Shown here: positions 8,266 to 16,707 of the stretch, in pieces
How the letters are laid out: every line of letters starts with the position of its first letter
Position numbering within the stretch: the first letter of the stretch is position 1
Source: Demequina lutea
GTDB lineage: Bacteria; Actinomycetota; Actinomycetes; Actinomycetales; Demequinaceae
Direction: 5' to 3'
Length of the DNA: 64,000 nt
Assembly: GCF_013409005.1 (NCBI RefSeq)
Contig: NZ_JACBZO010000001.1
Span: 1,364,001-1,428,000, forward strand
Program-made: the position numbers and the translations under genes
Notes under the pieces: generated by a model
Database searches by the model: none
Told to the model about the DNA's origin: nothing
The model's input: the letters and a program-made list of their open reading frames with translations, nothing else

Positions 8266-10063
8266 CGCGCGTGCCCTGGTCGCGCGTGTCCTCCGCGTAC
8301 AGGGCCTCGATCGCGTCGCTGTAGTCCTTGAGCACCGTCGCGCGCTTGACCTTGAGGGATGGCGTCAGATAGCCATTTTCGACCGTGAAGTCGTTCGGCA
8401 GGACGTCGTACTTGCGAATGGACTCCGCTCGGGAAACGGCCTTGTTGGCGCGCGCGACCGCCTTGTCGAGGTGGTCGCGGACGAAGGTGTGCTGAACCGC
8501 CTCCGCAATCGTCATCTCGGGCAATCCCTTGCCGTGCAACCAGCCGGGGAGTGCATCGGCGTCGATCGTGATGAGAGCGCCGATGAACGGCTTGCCGTCT
8601 CCCACGACCACGCACTGAGAAACGAGGGGATAGCCGCGCAGGCGGTCCTCGAGCACCGCGGGAGCGACGTTCTTGCCGCCCGCGGTCACGATGATCTCCT
8701 TCTTGCGGCCCGTGATGGTGAGGTATCCGTCGGCGTCTTGTGTCCCGATGTCGCCGCTGTGGAACCACCCGTCGACGATCGCAGCTGCGGTCGCCTCGGG
8801 ATTGTGGTGGTAGCCCTCGAATAACTGGTCGCCGCGAAGCAGAATCTCGCCATCGTCGGCGATCTTGACCTCGATGCCTGGGATACGCGTACCTACGGTG
8901 CCGATGCGCGGGGCATCCTGGGGATTGAGGTGTGACGCGGCGTTCGTTTCCGTGAGCCCGTAGCCCTCGAGCACCGTCAGCCCGAGCCCGCGGTAGAAGT
9001 GACCGAGCCTGGGCCCAAGCGGTGCTGAGCCGGACACGGCCCACCGTGCCCTGCCGCCGAGGACGGCCACGATCTTGGCCAGTACCAGGCGATATGCTAT
9101 TGCGTGGCGGATGCGCAGCGCCGCGGTGGGCCCCGCTGATGTGTCGAGGGCCTCGGAGTACTCGATGGCCTGCTTGGCGGCCCACCGGAAGATCTTGACC
9201 TTGCCCCCCGCGGCCGCGCGCTGCTCGGCGGCGTTGTATATCTTCTCGAAGACTCGCGGCACTGCCAGCACGAGCGTCGGCTTGAAGGTGCCGATGTACG
9301 GCACAAGTTTCTTCGGATCGGGGCAGAAGCCGATGACGGTTCCCGACGCGGCGAGGAGCACCTCGACGAGCCGCGCGAGGGAGTGGGCGAGGGTGAGAAA
9401 CAGCACCGTCGACGCGCCCTCCTCAAAGAGGACGCCAGGCACGATCGCTTGAAGGCCCGCGATGTGGCTGATGAAATTCTTGTGCGTCAGGCGTACGCCC
9501 TTGGGCCTGCCCGTCGTCCCCGACGTGTAGATGATCGTCGCCAGGTCCCCGGGACCCGGTCGTTCGGTGCGCGTGGCCAACTCCGTGTCGCTGACCCGCG
9601 CCCCATCGGCGACGAGTGCGGGAATCGCGCCCTTGTCGATGACCTCGATCGCCAGCAGGGGCGATTCGGAGTCGGAGGCGACCTTTCTGGCCATCGCCGC
9701 GTGCGCGTCGGTCTCGACAAATAGGGTGCGCACGGCCGCGTCGGACGTAATCCAGTCGATTTGGGAGGGCGACGAGGTGTCGTAGATCGGCACCGGAATC
9801 GCGCCCGCGGACCAGATGGCGAAATCGAGGACAGTCCACTCGTAGCGAGTGCGGCACATGATGCCTACCGACTCTCCGGGAGCGATTCCCCTCGCGATGA
9901 GTCCCTTGGCGACTGCGGCGACGTGAGCGGCAGCTTCGGCGCCCGTGACGGAGATCCATTCGTCGTCGCCGTCGGTGTAGCGCATGACCACTTTGTTCGC
10001 GTGGAGGCGCCAAGAGTCCGTCACGAGCGCCATGATGTTGCGCGCCTCAGAATCTACGACCAT
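8261..10063 (-). CDS. Long-chain acyl-CoA synthetase (AMP-forming)
   Basis: A 600-residue ANL-superfamily enzyme, similar to mycobacterial FadD15, activating fatty acids to acyl-CoA via acyl-AMP. The P-loop YTSGTTGRPKG lies near residue 180, the adenine-binding GYGLTETNAA near 365, and TGRKKEIIVTAGGKN in the C-terminal subdomain. The start at 10063 (MVVDSEARN) is preferred because GGAG lies seven bases upstream; upstream in-frame ATGs at 10072 and 10081 lack one. Divergent from the glucokinase gene, with 83 bp between the starts, and next to plsC, so both ends of phospholipid acyl supply are represented locally. Confidence 0.93.
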   Translation of the reverse strand: MVVDSEARNIMALVTDSWRLHANKVVMRYTDGDDEWISVTGAEAAAHVAAVAKGLIARGIAPGESVGIMCRTRYEWTVLDFAIWSAGAIPVPIYDTSSPSQIDWITSDAAVRTLFVETDAHAAMARKVASDSESPLLAIEVIDKGAIPALVADGARVSDTELATRTERPGPGDLATIIYTSGTTGRPKGVRLTHKNFISHIAGLQAIVPGVLFEEGASTVLFLTLAHSLARLVEVLLAASGTVIGFCPDPKKLVPYIGTFKPTLVLAVPRVFEKIYNAAEQRAAAGGKVKIFRWAAKQAIEYSEALDTSAGPTAALRIRHAIAYRLVLAKIVAVLGGRARWAVSGSAPLGPRLGHFYRGLGLTVLEGYGLTETNAASHLNPQDAPRIGTVGTRIPGIEVKIADDGEILLRGDQLFEGYHHNPEATAAAIVDGWFHSGDIGTQDADGYLTITGRKKEIIVTAGGKNVAPAVLEDRLRGYPLVSQCVVVGDGKPFIGALITIDADALPGWLHGKGLPEMTIAEAVQHTFVRDHLDKAVARANKAVSRAESIRKYDVLPNDFTVENGYLTPSLKVKRATVLKDYSDAIEALYAEDTRDQGTRD

Positions 10064-10146
10064 GACTGACTCCATTGGCAAGGCGAGAGGTTTCGCTCAC
10101 GATACCCTCGACGGAGACGTTTTCAAGCATTTTCGAAGGGGTAGCA

Positions 10147-11112
10147 GTGGACGCCGTTGGAGTCGACATAGGGGGCACGAAAATCGCGGTGGGAGTGGTC
10201 GACCCTGCAGGGCGCATCCTCGCGAAGGTTCGCCGTCCCACTCAGCCGAAGGACCCGGCGAGTATCGATGCTGCCATCGCCGATGCGATCGCCGAGCTTT
10301 CGCGCACCTACAACATCAAGGCCGTGGGGGTCGCCGCTGCAGGTTTCGCGAGTTCCGACCGTAACCACATGACGTTTGCTCCCAACATTGCTTGGCGCGA
10401 TTACCCCTTGGGCGACAACATCCGCGCGCTAATCGGCAAGGACGACGTCACTGTGGTTGTCGAAAACGACGCCAACGCCGCTGGTTGGGCCGAGTTCGCG
10501 CACGGCGCAGGCAAGGGCACCAACACGATGGTCATGCTCACGATCGGCACGGGACTCGGCGCCGCGATCGTCGTCAACGGCGAGCTCGTGCGCGGCGCAT
10601 ACGGATTCGCGGCCGAGCTTGGTCACATATGCCTCGTCCCCGGCGGCTTGCCTTGTGGTTGCGGACAGCGCGGATGCTGGGAGCAATACGCGTCGGGATC
10701 CGCGCTCACGCGCGAGGCCCGCCGAGCGGCAGCCGACCGTACCGTGCGGGCCGCGAGGCTCTTGGAGAAGGCTGGGGGCGACCCCGCCGCAATCAAGGGC
10801 CCGCACGTCACCCAGGCGGCGGTGGAGGGCGACGAGCTCGCGATCGAGCTTCTGCGTGACCTTGGAACCGCCATCGGCGAGGGCTGCGCGTCGATAGCTG
10901 CCGTTTTGGACCCTGAGGTGTTTGTCATTGGGGGAGGCGTGATCGCCGCTGGTGATCTTATGCTGGGACCGGCGAGGGAAGCGTTTGCCAAGCACCTGAC
11001 CGCGAGTGGTCACAGGCCTCTGTCTCCGATTCTCGCGGCTGATATGGCCAACGATGCCGGGATCGTGGGGGCGGCCGCGCTCGCACGGGAGGCAGTCCCG
11101 CTCGAATTTTGA
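10147..11112 (+). CDS. glk: Glucokinase, ROK family
   Basis: A 321-residue protein from a GTG at 10147 preceded by GAAGGGG. It has DIGGTK (7-12) for ATP phosphate binding, the catalytic Asp in ENDAN (about 108), GIGTGLGAA, and the ROK zinc site with H160 and C170, C172, C177 in PCGCGQRGCWEQ. ROK kinases phosphorylate glucose to glucose-6-phosphate in the cytoplasm. I see no polyphosphate-kinase hallmark, so ATP is the likely donor. Followed 32 bp later by plsC on the same strand. Confidence 0.92.
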   Translation: MDAVGVDIGGTKIAVGVVDPAGRILAKVRRPTQPKDPASIDAAIADAIAELSRTYNIKAVGVAAAGFASSDRNHMTFAPNIAWRDYPLGDNIRALIGKDDVTVVVENDANAAGWAEFAHGAGKGTNTMVMLTIGTGLGAAIVVNGELVRGAYGFAAELGHICLVPGGLPCGCGQRGCWEQYASGSALTREARRAAADRTVRAARLLEKAGGDPAAIKGPHVTQAAVEGDELAIELLRDLGTAIGEGCASIAAVLDPEVFVIGGGVIAAGDLMLGPAREAFAKHLTASGHRPLSPILAADMANDAGIVGAAALAREAVPLEF

Positions 11113-11144
11113 ACTCCCTCCCTAGATTGAGGATGTGAGGACCG

Positions 11145-11858
11145 ATGTACTACCAGCTCTTTAAGCACGTGTTGCTTGGCCCTGGGCTCAAGGTGTATTA
11201 CCACCCATGGTCAGAGGGCCTCGAAAACGTGCCCAAAGATGGCGCAGCCATTCTCGCGTCGAACCACCTTTCGTTCTCCGACTCGATCTTCTTGCCGCTC
11301 GTGCTAAAGCGCAAAGTGGTGTTCCTTGGCAAGGCCGAGTACTTCACCGGCAAGGGGGTCAAGGGTGCCGCAACGCGCGCATTCATGGAGGGCGTCGGCA
11401 CCATCCCCGTGCACCGTGGTGGAGGGCGCTCATCCGAGGCCGCGCTGCGCACGGGAATGCAGGTTCTCGACGCGGGCGAACTCCTTGGCATCTACCCCGA
11501 GGGCACGAGGAGTCAGGATGGTCGGCTCTATCGCGGAAAGACGGGGGTCGCACGGTTGGCGATCGAGGCGGGCGTACCCGTGTTGCCCGTCGCGATGATG
11601 GGCACCGATGTGGCGCAACCGGTGGGTCAGAAGGTTCCCTCGCGGGTCGAGATCGGGGTGCGCATCGGCGAGCCCATCGACATCGACGCCTATCGGGGTC
11701 GCCAAGATGACCGTGAGGCGTTGCGCGAACTCACCGACAAGGTCATGTCTGCTATCCAGAAGCTCTCTGGCCAGGAATACGTCGACAGGGACTCGGCGCA
11801 GTACAAGCGTGCCCTCGCCGTTGCCGAACGCGACGCGCGGGCGAAGGGCGACGCTTAG
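11145..11858 (+). CDS. plsC: 1-acyl-sn-glycerol-3-phosphate acyltransferase (PlsC-like)
   Basis: A 237-residue acyltransferase with the catalytic NHLSFSD (40-46, the H-x4-D motif), the substrate-binding YPEGTRS near 116-122, and PVAMMGT further on. Family members esterify lysophosphatidate at position 2 in membrane phospholipid synthesis. The ribosome binding site region (GAGGATGTGAGGACCG) lies just upstream of the ATG. Some actinobacterial paralogues use other acyl acceptors, so the exact substrate is open. Confidence 0.9.
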   Translation: MYYQLFKHVLLGPGLKVYYHPWSEGLENVPKDGAAILASNHLSFSDSIFLPLVLKRKVVFLGKAEYFTGKGVKGAATRAFMEGVGTIPVHRGGGRSSEAALRTGMQVLDAGELLGIYPEGTRSQDGRLYRGKTGVARLAIEAGVPVLPVAMMGTDVAQPVGQKVPSRVEIGVRIGEPIDIDAYRGRQDDREALRELTDKVMSAIQKLSGQEYVDRDSAQYKRALAVAERDARAKGDA

Positions 11859-11945
11859 CCCTACTGCGGGACCAGCGTCGCGCCGGTCTGACTGCCGCTC
11901 ACCCCTAGAATGAGCGGGAAACTCCTCATCCGAAAGGCTTCTCGC

Positions 11946-13145
11946 ATGTCCGTTCGTCGTGTTGCGCTCCTCACCGCAGGTGGCTTTGCCCCTTGCCTCT
12001 CTTCGGCCGTTGGCGGCCTGATTAGCCGCTACTCCGAGATCGCGCCCGAGATCGAGATCATCGCGTATGAGCACGGCTACTGGGGACTGTTGCAGGGCAA
12101 GAAGATCGTGATCTCCGACGTCGTGCGTGAGAAGGCGGCGGTGCTGCACGACTTCGGCGGCTCGCCCATCGGCAACTCGCGAGTGAAGCTCACGAACGCG
12201 GCCGACTGCGTCAAGCGCGGCCTCGTTAAGGAGGGTCAGAACCCCCTTCAGGTCGCCGCGGACCAGCTCAAGGCCGACGGCGTCGATGTGCTCCACACGA
12301 TCGGAGGCGACGACACGAACATCACGGCGGCCGACCTCGCCGCGTACCTGCACGAAAACAACTACGACCTCACCGTCGTTGGCCTTCCCAAGACGATCGA
12401 CAACGATGTGGTGCCGATCAAGCAGTCGCTCGGCGCCTGGTCGGCGGCCGAGCAGGCCTCGGTCTTCGCCCAGAACGTGATTGGCGAGCACCGCTCGGGA
12501 CCGCGCATGCTCATCGTTCACGAGGTCATGGGCCGCTCGTGCGGTTGGCTGACGGCGGCCGCGGCGATGAAGTACCGCGAGTGGCTGAACACGCAGGAAT
12601 TCCTGCCCGAGATCGGCCTCTCGAAGGGCCGCTGGGACATTCACGCCGTGTACATCCCCGAGACCAGCATCGACCTTGACGCCGAGGCCGAGCGCCTCAA
12701 GGCGATCATGGACGCGCAAGGCAACGTCAACATCTTCCTGTCCGAGGGTGCGGGCGTGCCCGAGATCATCAAGGAGATCGAAGAGGCCGGTGGCGAAGTG
12801 GCACGCGACCCCTTCGGTCACGTGCGCCTCGACTCCATCAACCCTGGTAACTGGTTCGCCAAGCAGTTCGCCCGTCGGCTGGGAGCCGAGAAGGTCATGG
12901 TCCAGAAGTCGGGCTACTTCTCCCGTTCCGCCAAGGCAAACGAGCAGGATCTGCGCCTCATCCAGTCGATGGTCGATCTGGCGGTCGAGTGCGCCCTGCG
13001 CGGCGAGGCTGGCGTCATTGGCCACGACGAGGAGGACGGCGACCGCCTCAAGGCGATCGCGTTCCCGCGGATCGCTGGCCACAAGCCCTTCGACACGACC
13101 ACCGAGTGGTACACCGAGCTCCTGGAAGATATCGGGCAGTCATGA
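11946..13145 (+). CDS. pfp: Pyrophosphate-dependent 6-phosphofructokinase
   Basis: A 399-residue enzyme from the ATG at 11946 (GAAAGG upstream; a longer frame from 11910 is less likely). It has GGDDTN (120-125), where the second Asp is the accepted marker for pyrophosphate rather than ATP, PKTIDND (148-154), and MGRSCGWLTA. It converts fructose-6-phosphate and PPi to fructose-1,6-bisphosphate reversibly. Its stop overlaps the aroG start (ATGA at 13142-13145), so a glycolytic step and the entry to aromatic biosynthesis are translationally coupled. Confidence 0.93.
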   Translation: MSVRRVALLTAGGFAPCLSSAVGGLISRYSEIAPEIEIIAYEHGYWGLLQGKKIVISDVVREKAAVLHDFGGSPIGNSRVKLTNAADCVKRGLVKEGQNPLQVAADQLKADGVDVLHTIGGDDTNITAADLAAYLHENNYDLTVVGLPKTIDNDVVPIKQSLGAWSAAEQASVFAQNVIGEHRSGPRMLIVHEVMGRSCGWLTAAAAMKYREWLNTQEFLPEIGLSKGRWDIHAVYIPETSIDLDAEAERLKAIMDAQGNVNIFLSEGAGVPEIIKEIEEAGGEVARDPFGHVRLDSINPGNWFAKQFARRLGAEKVMVQKSGYFSRSAKANEQDLRLIQSMVDLAVECALRGEAGVIGHDEEDGDRLKAIAFPRIAGHKPFDTTTEWYTELLEDIGQS

Positions 13146-14527
13146 CGACCGGCGACGAGGCACTTGCCGCCGCAGGCGTCGACGCATACCTCGCGTGTGA
13201 ATCCAGGCAGCAGCCAAACTGGCCGGATGGCGAGGCCCTCGCGAGTGCGGTCGCCAAGCTAAAGCAGGTCCCGCCGCTCGTGTTTGCGGGAGAGGCCGAC
13301 GTGTTGCGCGGCCATCTTGCGGCCGCCGGCAGGGGAGAGGCCTTCGTCCTGCAGGGTGGCGATTGCGCGGAGATCTTCTCCGAGGCGACCGCCGACCGGA
13401 TCAGGAACAAGATCAAGACGATCCTGCAGATGGCGGTAGTGCTTACCTACGGTGCCTCGACTCCGATCGTCAAGATCGGCCGCATGGCGGGCCAGTACGC
13501 CAAGCCGAGGTCATCTGACCTGGAAACGCGCGACGGGGTGACCTTGCCCGCCTACCGCGGGGACATCGTCAACTCGTCCGCGTTCACCGAGGAATCCAGG
13601 ATCCCAAATCCGCAGCGACTCGTCGACGCGTATCACGTCTCCGCGTCGACCCTGAATCTCATCAGGGCGTTTACGACCGGCGGTTTTGCCGACCTGCGTC
13701 GTGTTCACCAGTGGAACAGGGGCTTCGCGGCCAACCCCGCGTACGCCGCCTACGACCAGGTCGCAGGCGAGATCGACCGGGCGGTCCGCTTCATGTCTGC
13801 GGCGGGCGGCGACTTTGAGGCGCTCAAGACCGTGGAGTTCTTCTCGAGCCACGAGGCGCTCTTGCTCGATTACGAGCGTGCCCTCACGCGCATCGACTCA
13901 CGCAGCGGCTTGCCGTACGACTGCTCCGGCCACTTCCTGTGGGTTGGCGAGCGCACGCGACAGATGGACGGCGCCCATGTCGCATTTATGTCGAAGATTC
14001 ACAACCCGATCGGCGTGAAGTTGGGCCCGGCCTCGACGGCAGCCGACGCTGTCGCTCTCGCCGAGCGGCTCAACCCCAACAACATTCCTGGGCGCCTCAC
14101 GTTCGTGGCGCGCATGGGTGCCGACAAGGTGCGCAACGTGCTTCCCGGACTTGTCGAGGGAGTGCGCGACGCGGGCGTGTTCGTGACCTGGCTTTCGGAC
14201 CCGATGCACGGGAACACCTTCACATCGGAGTCCGGGTACAAAACGCGCCACTTCGACACGATCCTGGACGAGGTCAAGGGTTTCTTTGACGTGCACCACG
14301 ATCTGGGCACCGTGCCGGGAGGCATCCACGTCGAGCTCACAGGCGACGATGTCACTGAGGTCATGGGTGGCACGGCCGAGATCGACGATGAGGGCCTTGC
14401 GAAGCGATACGAGACCAAGGTGGACCCGCGTCTCAATCACGAACAGTCGCTCGAGTTGGCGTTCCTCGTTTCGGAACTCCTGTCGCAGCGCGAGCATCCC
14501 TCCCTTCACGACCTCGACGAGGCCTAA
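13142..14527 (+). CDS. aroG: 3-deoxy-7-phosphoheptulonate (DAHP) synthase, class II
   Basis: A 461-residue class II enzyme condensing PEP and erythrose-4-phosphate, the first shikimate-pathway step. Visible family features are LQGGDCAEIF (near 72-81), KIGRMAGQYAKPRS, HFLWVGERTRQ, NPIGVKLGP and DPMHGNT. The start at 13142 is set by the four-base overlap with pfp; a longer frame from 12989 runs inside pfp. In M. tuberculosis the equivalent gene (Rv2178c) is also close to pknL, matching the order seen here. A chorismate mutase partner is not in the window. Confidence 0.96.
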   Translation: MTTGDEALAAAGVDAYLACESRQQPNWPDGEALASAVAKLKQVPPLVFAGEADVLRGHLAAAGRGEAFVLQGGDCAEIFSEATADRIRNKIKTILQMAVVLTYGASTPIVKIGRMAGQYAKPRSSDLETRDGVTLPAYRGDIVNSSAFTEESRIPNPQRLVDAYHVSASTLNLIRAFTTGGFADLRRVHQWNRGFAANPAYAAYDQVAGEIDRAVRFMSAAGGDFEALKTVEFFSSHEALLLDYERALTRIDSRSGLPYDCSGHFLWVGERTRQMDGAHVAFMSKIHNPIGVKLGPASTAADAVALAERLNPNNIPGRLTFVARMGADKVRNVLPGLVEGVRDAGVFVTWLSDPMHGNTFTSESGYKTRHFDTILDEVKGFFDVHHDLGTVPGGIHVELTGDDVTEVMGGTAEIDDEGLAKRYETKVDPRLNHEQSLELAFLVSELLSQREHPSLHDLDEA

Positions 14528-14667
14528 GAAACGACGGGCCTGCGTTGAGCGACCTCACGGAGCGAGTTTTGCGGTATATCGCTCATTTGTAGGGCCGCGA
14601 GGACGATCAGGCAGGCATGACTCCCGCACGGTCAGGCATCGCTCGCACGTCCGCCTTAGGTGACGAT

Positions 14668-16704
14668 ATGGGCGATGTCACAAGCGCGAGCCAACCCTCG
14701 AAGAGGGGGCGTGGTTCGCGGCTTCAGGCTCGACGGAATCAGTGGGCCATCGCGGGCATCGTGGCGGTGTTGATCTCGGTGAGTTTCTTTGTCGTGTGGT
14801 CTCCCCAAGCGACCGCGGAGGCCGCAGCCAGGGCCGCCAACTCGAGCGCGGTCTCGGATGACTTCGCCCAGGCGGCGGCGGCGGTCGCGGCGGAGGAGTC
14901 TCTGGGACGTAAGTATCGCCTGGAGCCGGGCCCCGACGTGCGTGCTCGCTACGAATCGGCCGCGGCGGATGCCTTGGTCGCCTTGAGGCAGGGCCGAGCC
15001 GATGGTGGCAAGGCGGAAGCGGAACTGGTAGACCAGGTCCTCGTGCTGCATCGGAGTTACCTCGATTCCATCGATCGGATGTTCGCTGCGGTCGACCGCG
15101 GCGACGCCGCGGACGTGCTGCGGATCGATGCCGAGGAGGTGGACCCCTCGTTTGAGGTGATCCAGCGGCTGGTGGCAAATGAGGCGGTAGCCGAGCACGC
15201 GGTGGCGGTCGCAAGTCTCGACAATTTGCAACGGTTGGAGGGGCTGCACCGGAAGCTGATTCCGGGTGTCTTCTTGCTCGGGCTCGTGTTGGTCGCCCTG
15301 CTCGCATCGGTCACCCGGGGTTACCGGACGCTGCTGGATTCCGAGCGGGCAGGCGCCTTGTACGACTCGCTGCACGACGCGCTCACTGGTCTGCCGAACC
15401 GGACGCTCTTGACCGACCGTTTGTACCGGGCGCTCGAAGAGGGTTTGCATGCCGGTTCGACGACGGGGCTGCTGCTGATCGATCTGGACCGCTTCAAGGA
15501 GGTCAACGACACGTTTGGGCACCACTACGGAGACGAGCTACTTGCAAAGATCGGCCCACGTTTGCGGGCGCACGTGCGGCAGGGTGACACGATCGCTCGG
15601 CTTGGGGGGGACGAGTTTGCGGTCCTGTTGCCCGGCGTTGGCGACCGCGCCACAGCCGTCGTCATCGCCGACGCCCTCCAGCACGCCCTGGAGGTGCCGT
15701 TCCAGGTCGCGGGCGTCGATCTGGACGTGGAGGCCAGCATCGGCATCGTCCTGTCCGGGGAGCACGGCGACGACACCACCACCTTGCTGCAGCGCGTCGA
15801 CATCGCGATGTACGTGGCCAAGGCCGAGCACCTGGGTGTTTTCGTGTACGACCCCGACGCCGACAGCCATTCGCCGGGCAAACTCGCGCTCCTCGGTGAG
15901 TTGCGGCGCGCCATCGAGAACGACGAGCTCCTGTTGCACTTCCAGCCTCAGGTCAGCATCGACACCGGTGAGGTGACCGGCGCCGAGGCGCTTGTCCGCT
16001 GGCAACACCCCACCCGCGGCCTCGTTTACCCCGACGACTTCGTGCCGCTCGCCGAGCGCACGGGACTGATAGGACCGCTCACCGGCTTTGTGCTCAACGC
16101 GGCGGTCATCCAGGCCAAGGCGTGGTCCGACGCGGGGCAACCACTGCCGGTTGCGGTCAACCTGTCCGTTCGCAACCTTTCGGACGAGGACTTGCCCCGC
16201 CAGGTTGCGGCGCTTCTCAAGGCTCACCAACTGCCGGCCTCGCTCCTCAAACTCGAGGTCACCGAGTCCGCCATCATGTTCGACCCCGTCGGCGCAGCCC
16301 GCGTGCTACGTCAACTGGCCGATCTCGGGGTGGAAATTTCGATCGACGACTTCGGTGCCGGCTATACGAGCCTCGGCCAACTCAAGAGTTTGCCGGTCAC
16401 CGAGTTCAAGATCGACAAGTCCTTCGTGATGAACATGAACCAAGACGCCAGCGACGCATTGATCGTGCACAGTGTGGTCGACCTGGGACACCACCTTGGG
16501 CTGACCATCGTCGCCGAGGGCGTGGAGAACCCGGCCGCCTTGGAGCAACTTGCCGCCTACGGGTGTGACAACGCTCAGGGGTATTACCTCTGCAGGCCCG
16601 TTCCCGTCGATGCCTTCGACGACTGGCGCTCCGACTACGTCGAGGGAATTCGCCTCGGTGCTGTACCGTCTACCGAACTCGAGACGACGGCGAACCGGGC
16701 TTAG
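14668..16704 (+). CDS. Membrane-anchored GGDEF-EAL protein (c-di-GMP turnover)
   Basis: A 678-residue protein starting MGDVTSASQP at 14668 after AGGTGA. A transmembrane helix (about 25-45), a helical sensor region of about 170 residues and a second helix (about 205-225) precede the GGDEF domain, whose motif is intact (LGGDEF near 311-316), as are LIDLDRFKEVND and LTGLPN. The EAL domain has TGAEALVRW (about 437-445), DDFGAGYTSL and KIDKSFV. Both cyclase and phosphodiesterase motifs look complete, so it may make or break c-di-GMP. It ends 3 bp from the end of the convergent kinase gene. Confidence 0.94.
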   Translation: MGDVTSASQPSKRGRGSRLQARRNQWAIAGIVAVLISVSFFVVWSPQATAEAAARAANSSAVSDDFAQAAAAVAAEESLGRKYRLEPGPDVRARYESAAADALVALRQGRADGGKAEAELVDQVLVLHRSYLDSIDRMFAAVDRGDAADVLRIDAEEVDPSFEVIQRLVANEAVAEHAVAVASLDNLQRLEGLHRKLIPGVFLLGLVLVALLASVTRGYRTLLDSERAGALYDSLHDALTGLPNRTLLTDRLYRALEEGLHAGSTTGLLLIDLDRFKEVNDTFGHHYGDELLAKIGPRLRAHVRQGDTIARLGGDEFAVLLPGVGDRATAVVIADALQHALEVPFQVAGVDLDVEASIGIVLSGEHGDDTTTLLQRVDIAMYVAKAEHLGVFVYDPDADSHSPGKLALLGELRRAIENDELLLHFQPQVSIDTGEVTGAEALVRWQHPTRGLVYPDDFVPLAERTGLIGPLTGFVLNAAVIQAKAWSDAGQPLPVAVNLSVRNLSDEDLPRQVAALLKAHQLPASLLKLEVTESAIMFDPVGAARVLRQLADLGVEISIDDFGAGYTSLGQLKSLPVTEFKIDKSFVMNMNQDASDALIVHSVVDLGHHLGLTIVAEGVENPAALEQLAAYGCDNAQGYYLCRPVPVDAFDDWRSDYVEGIRLGAVPSTELETTANRA

Positions 16705-16707
16705 GTA

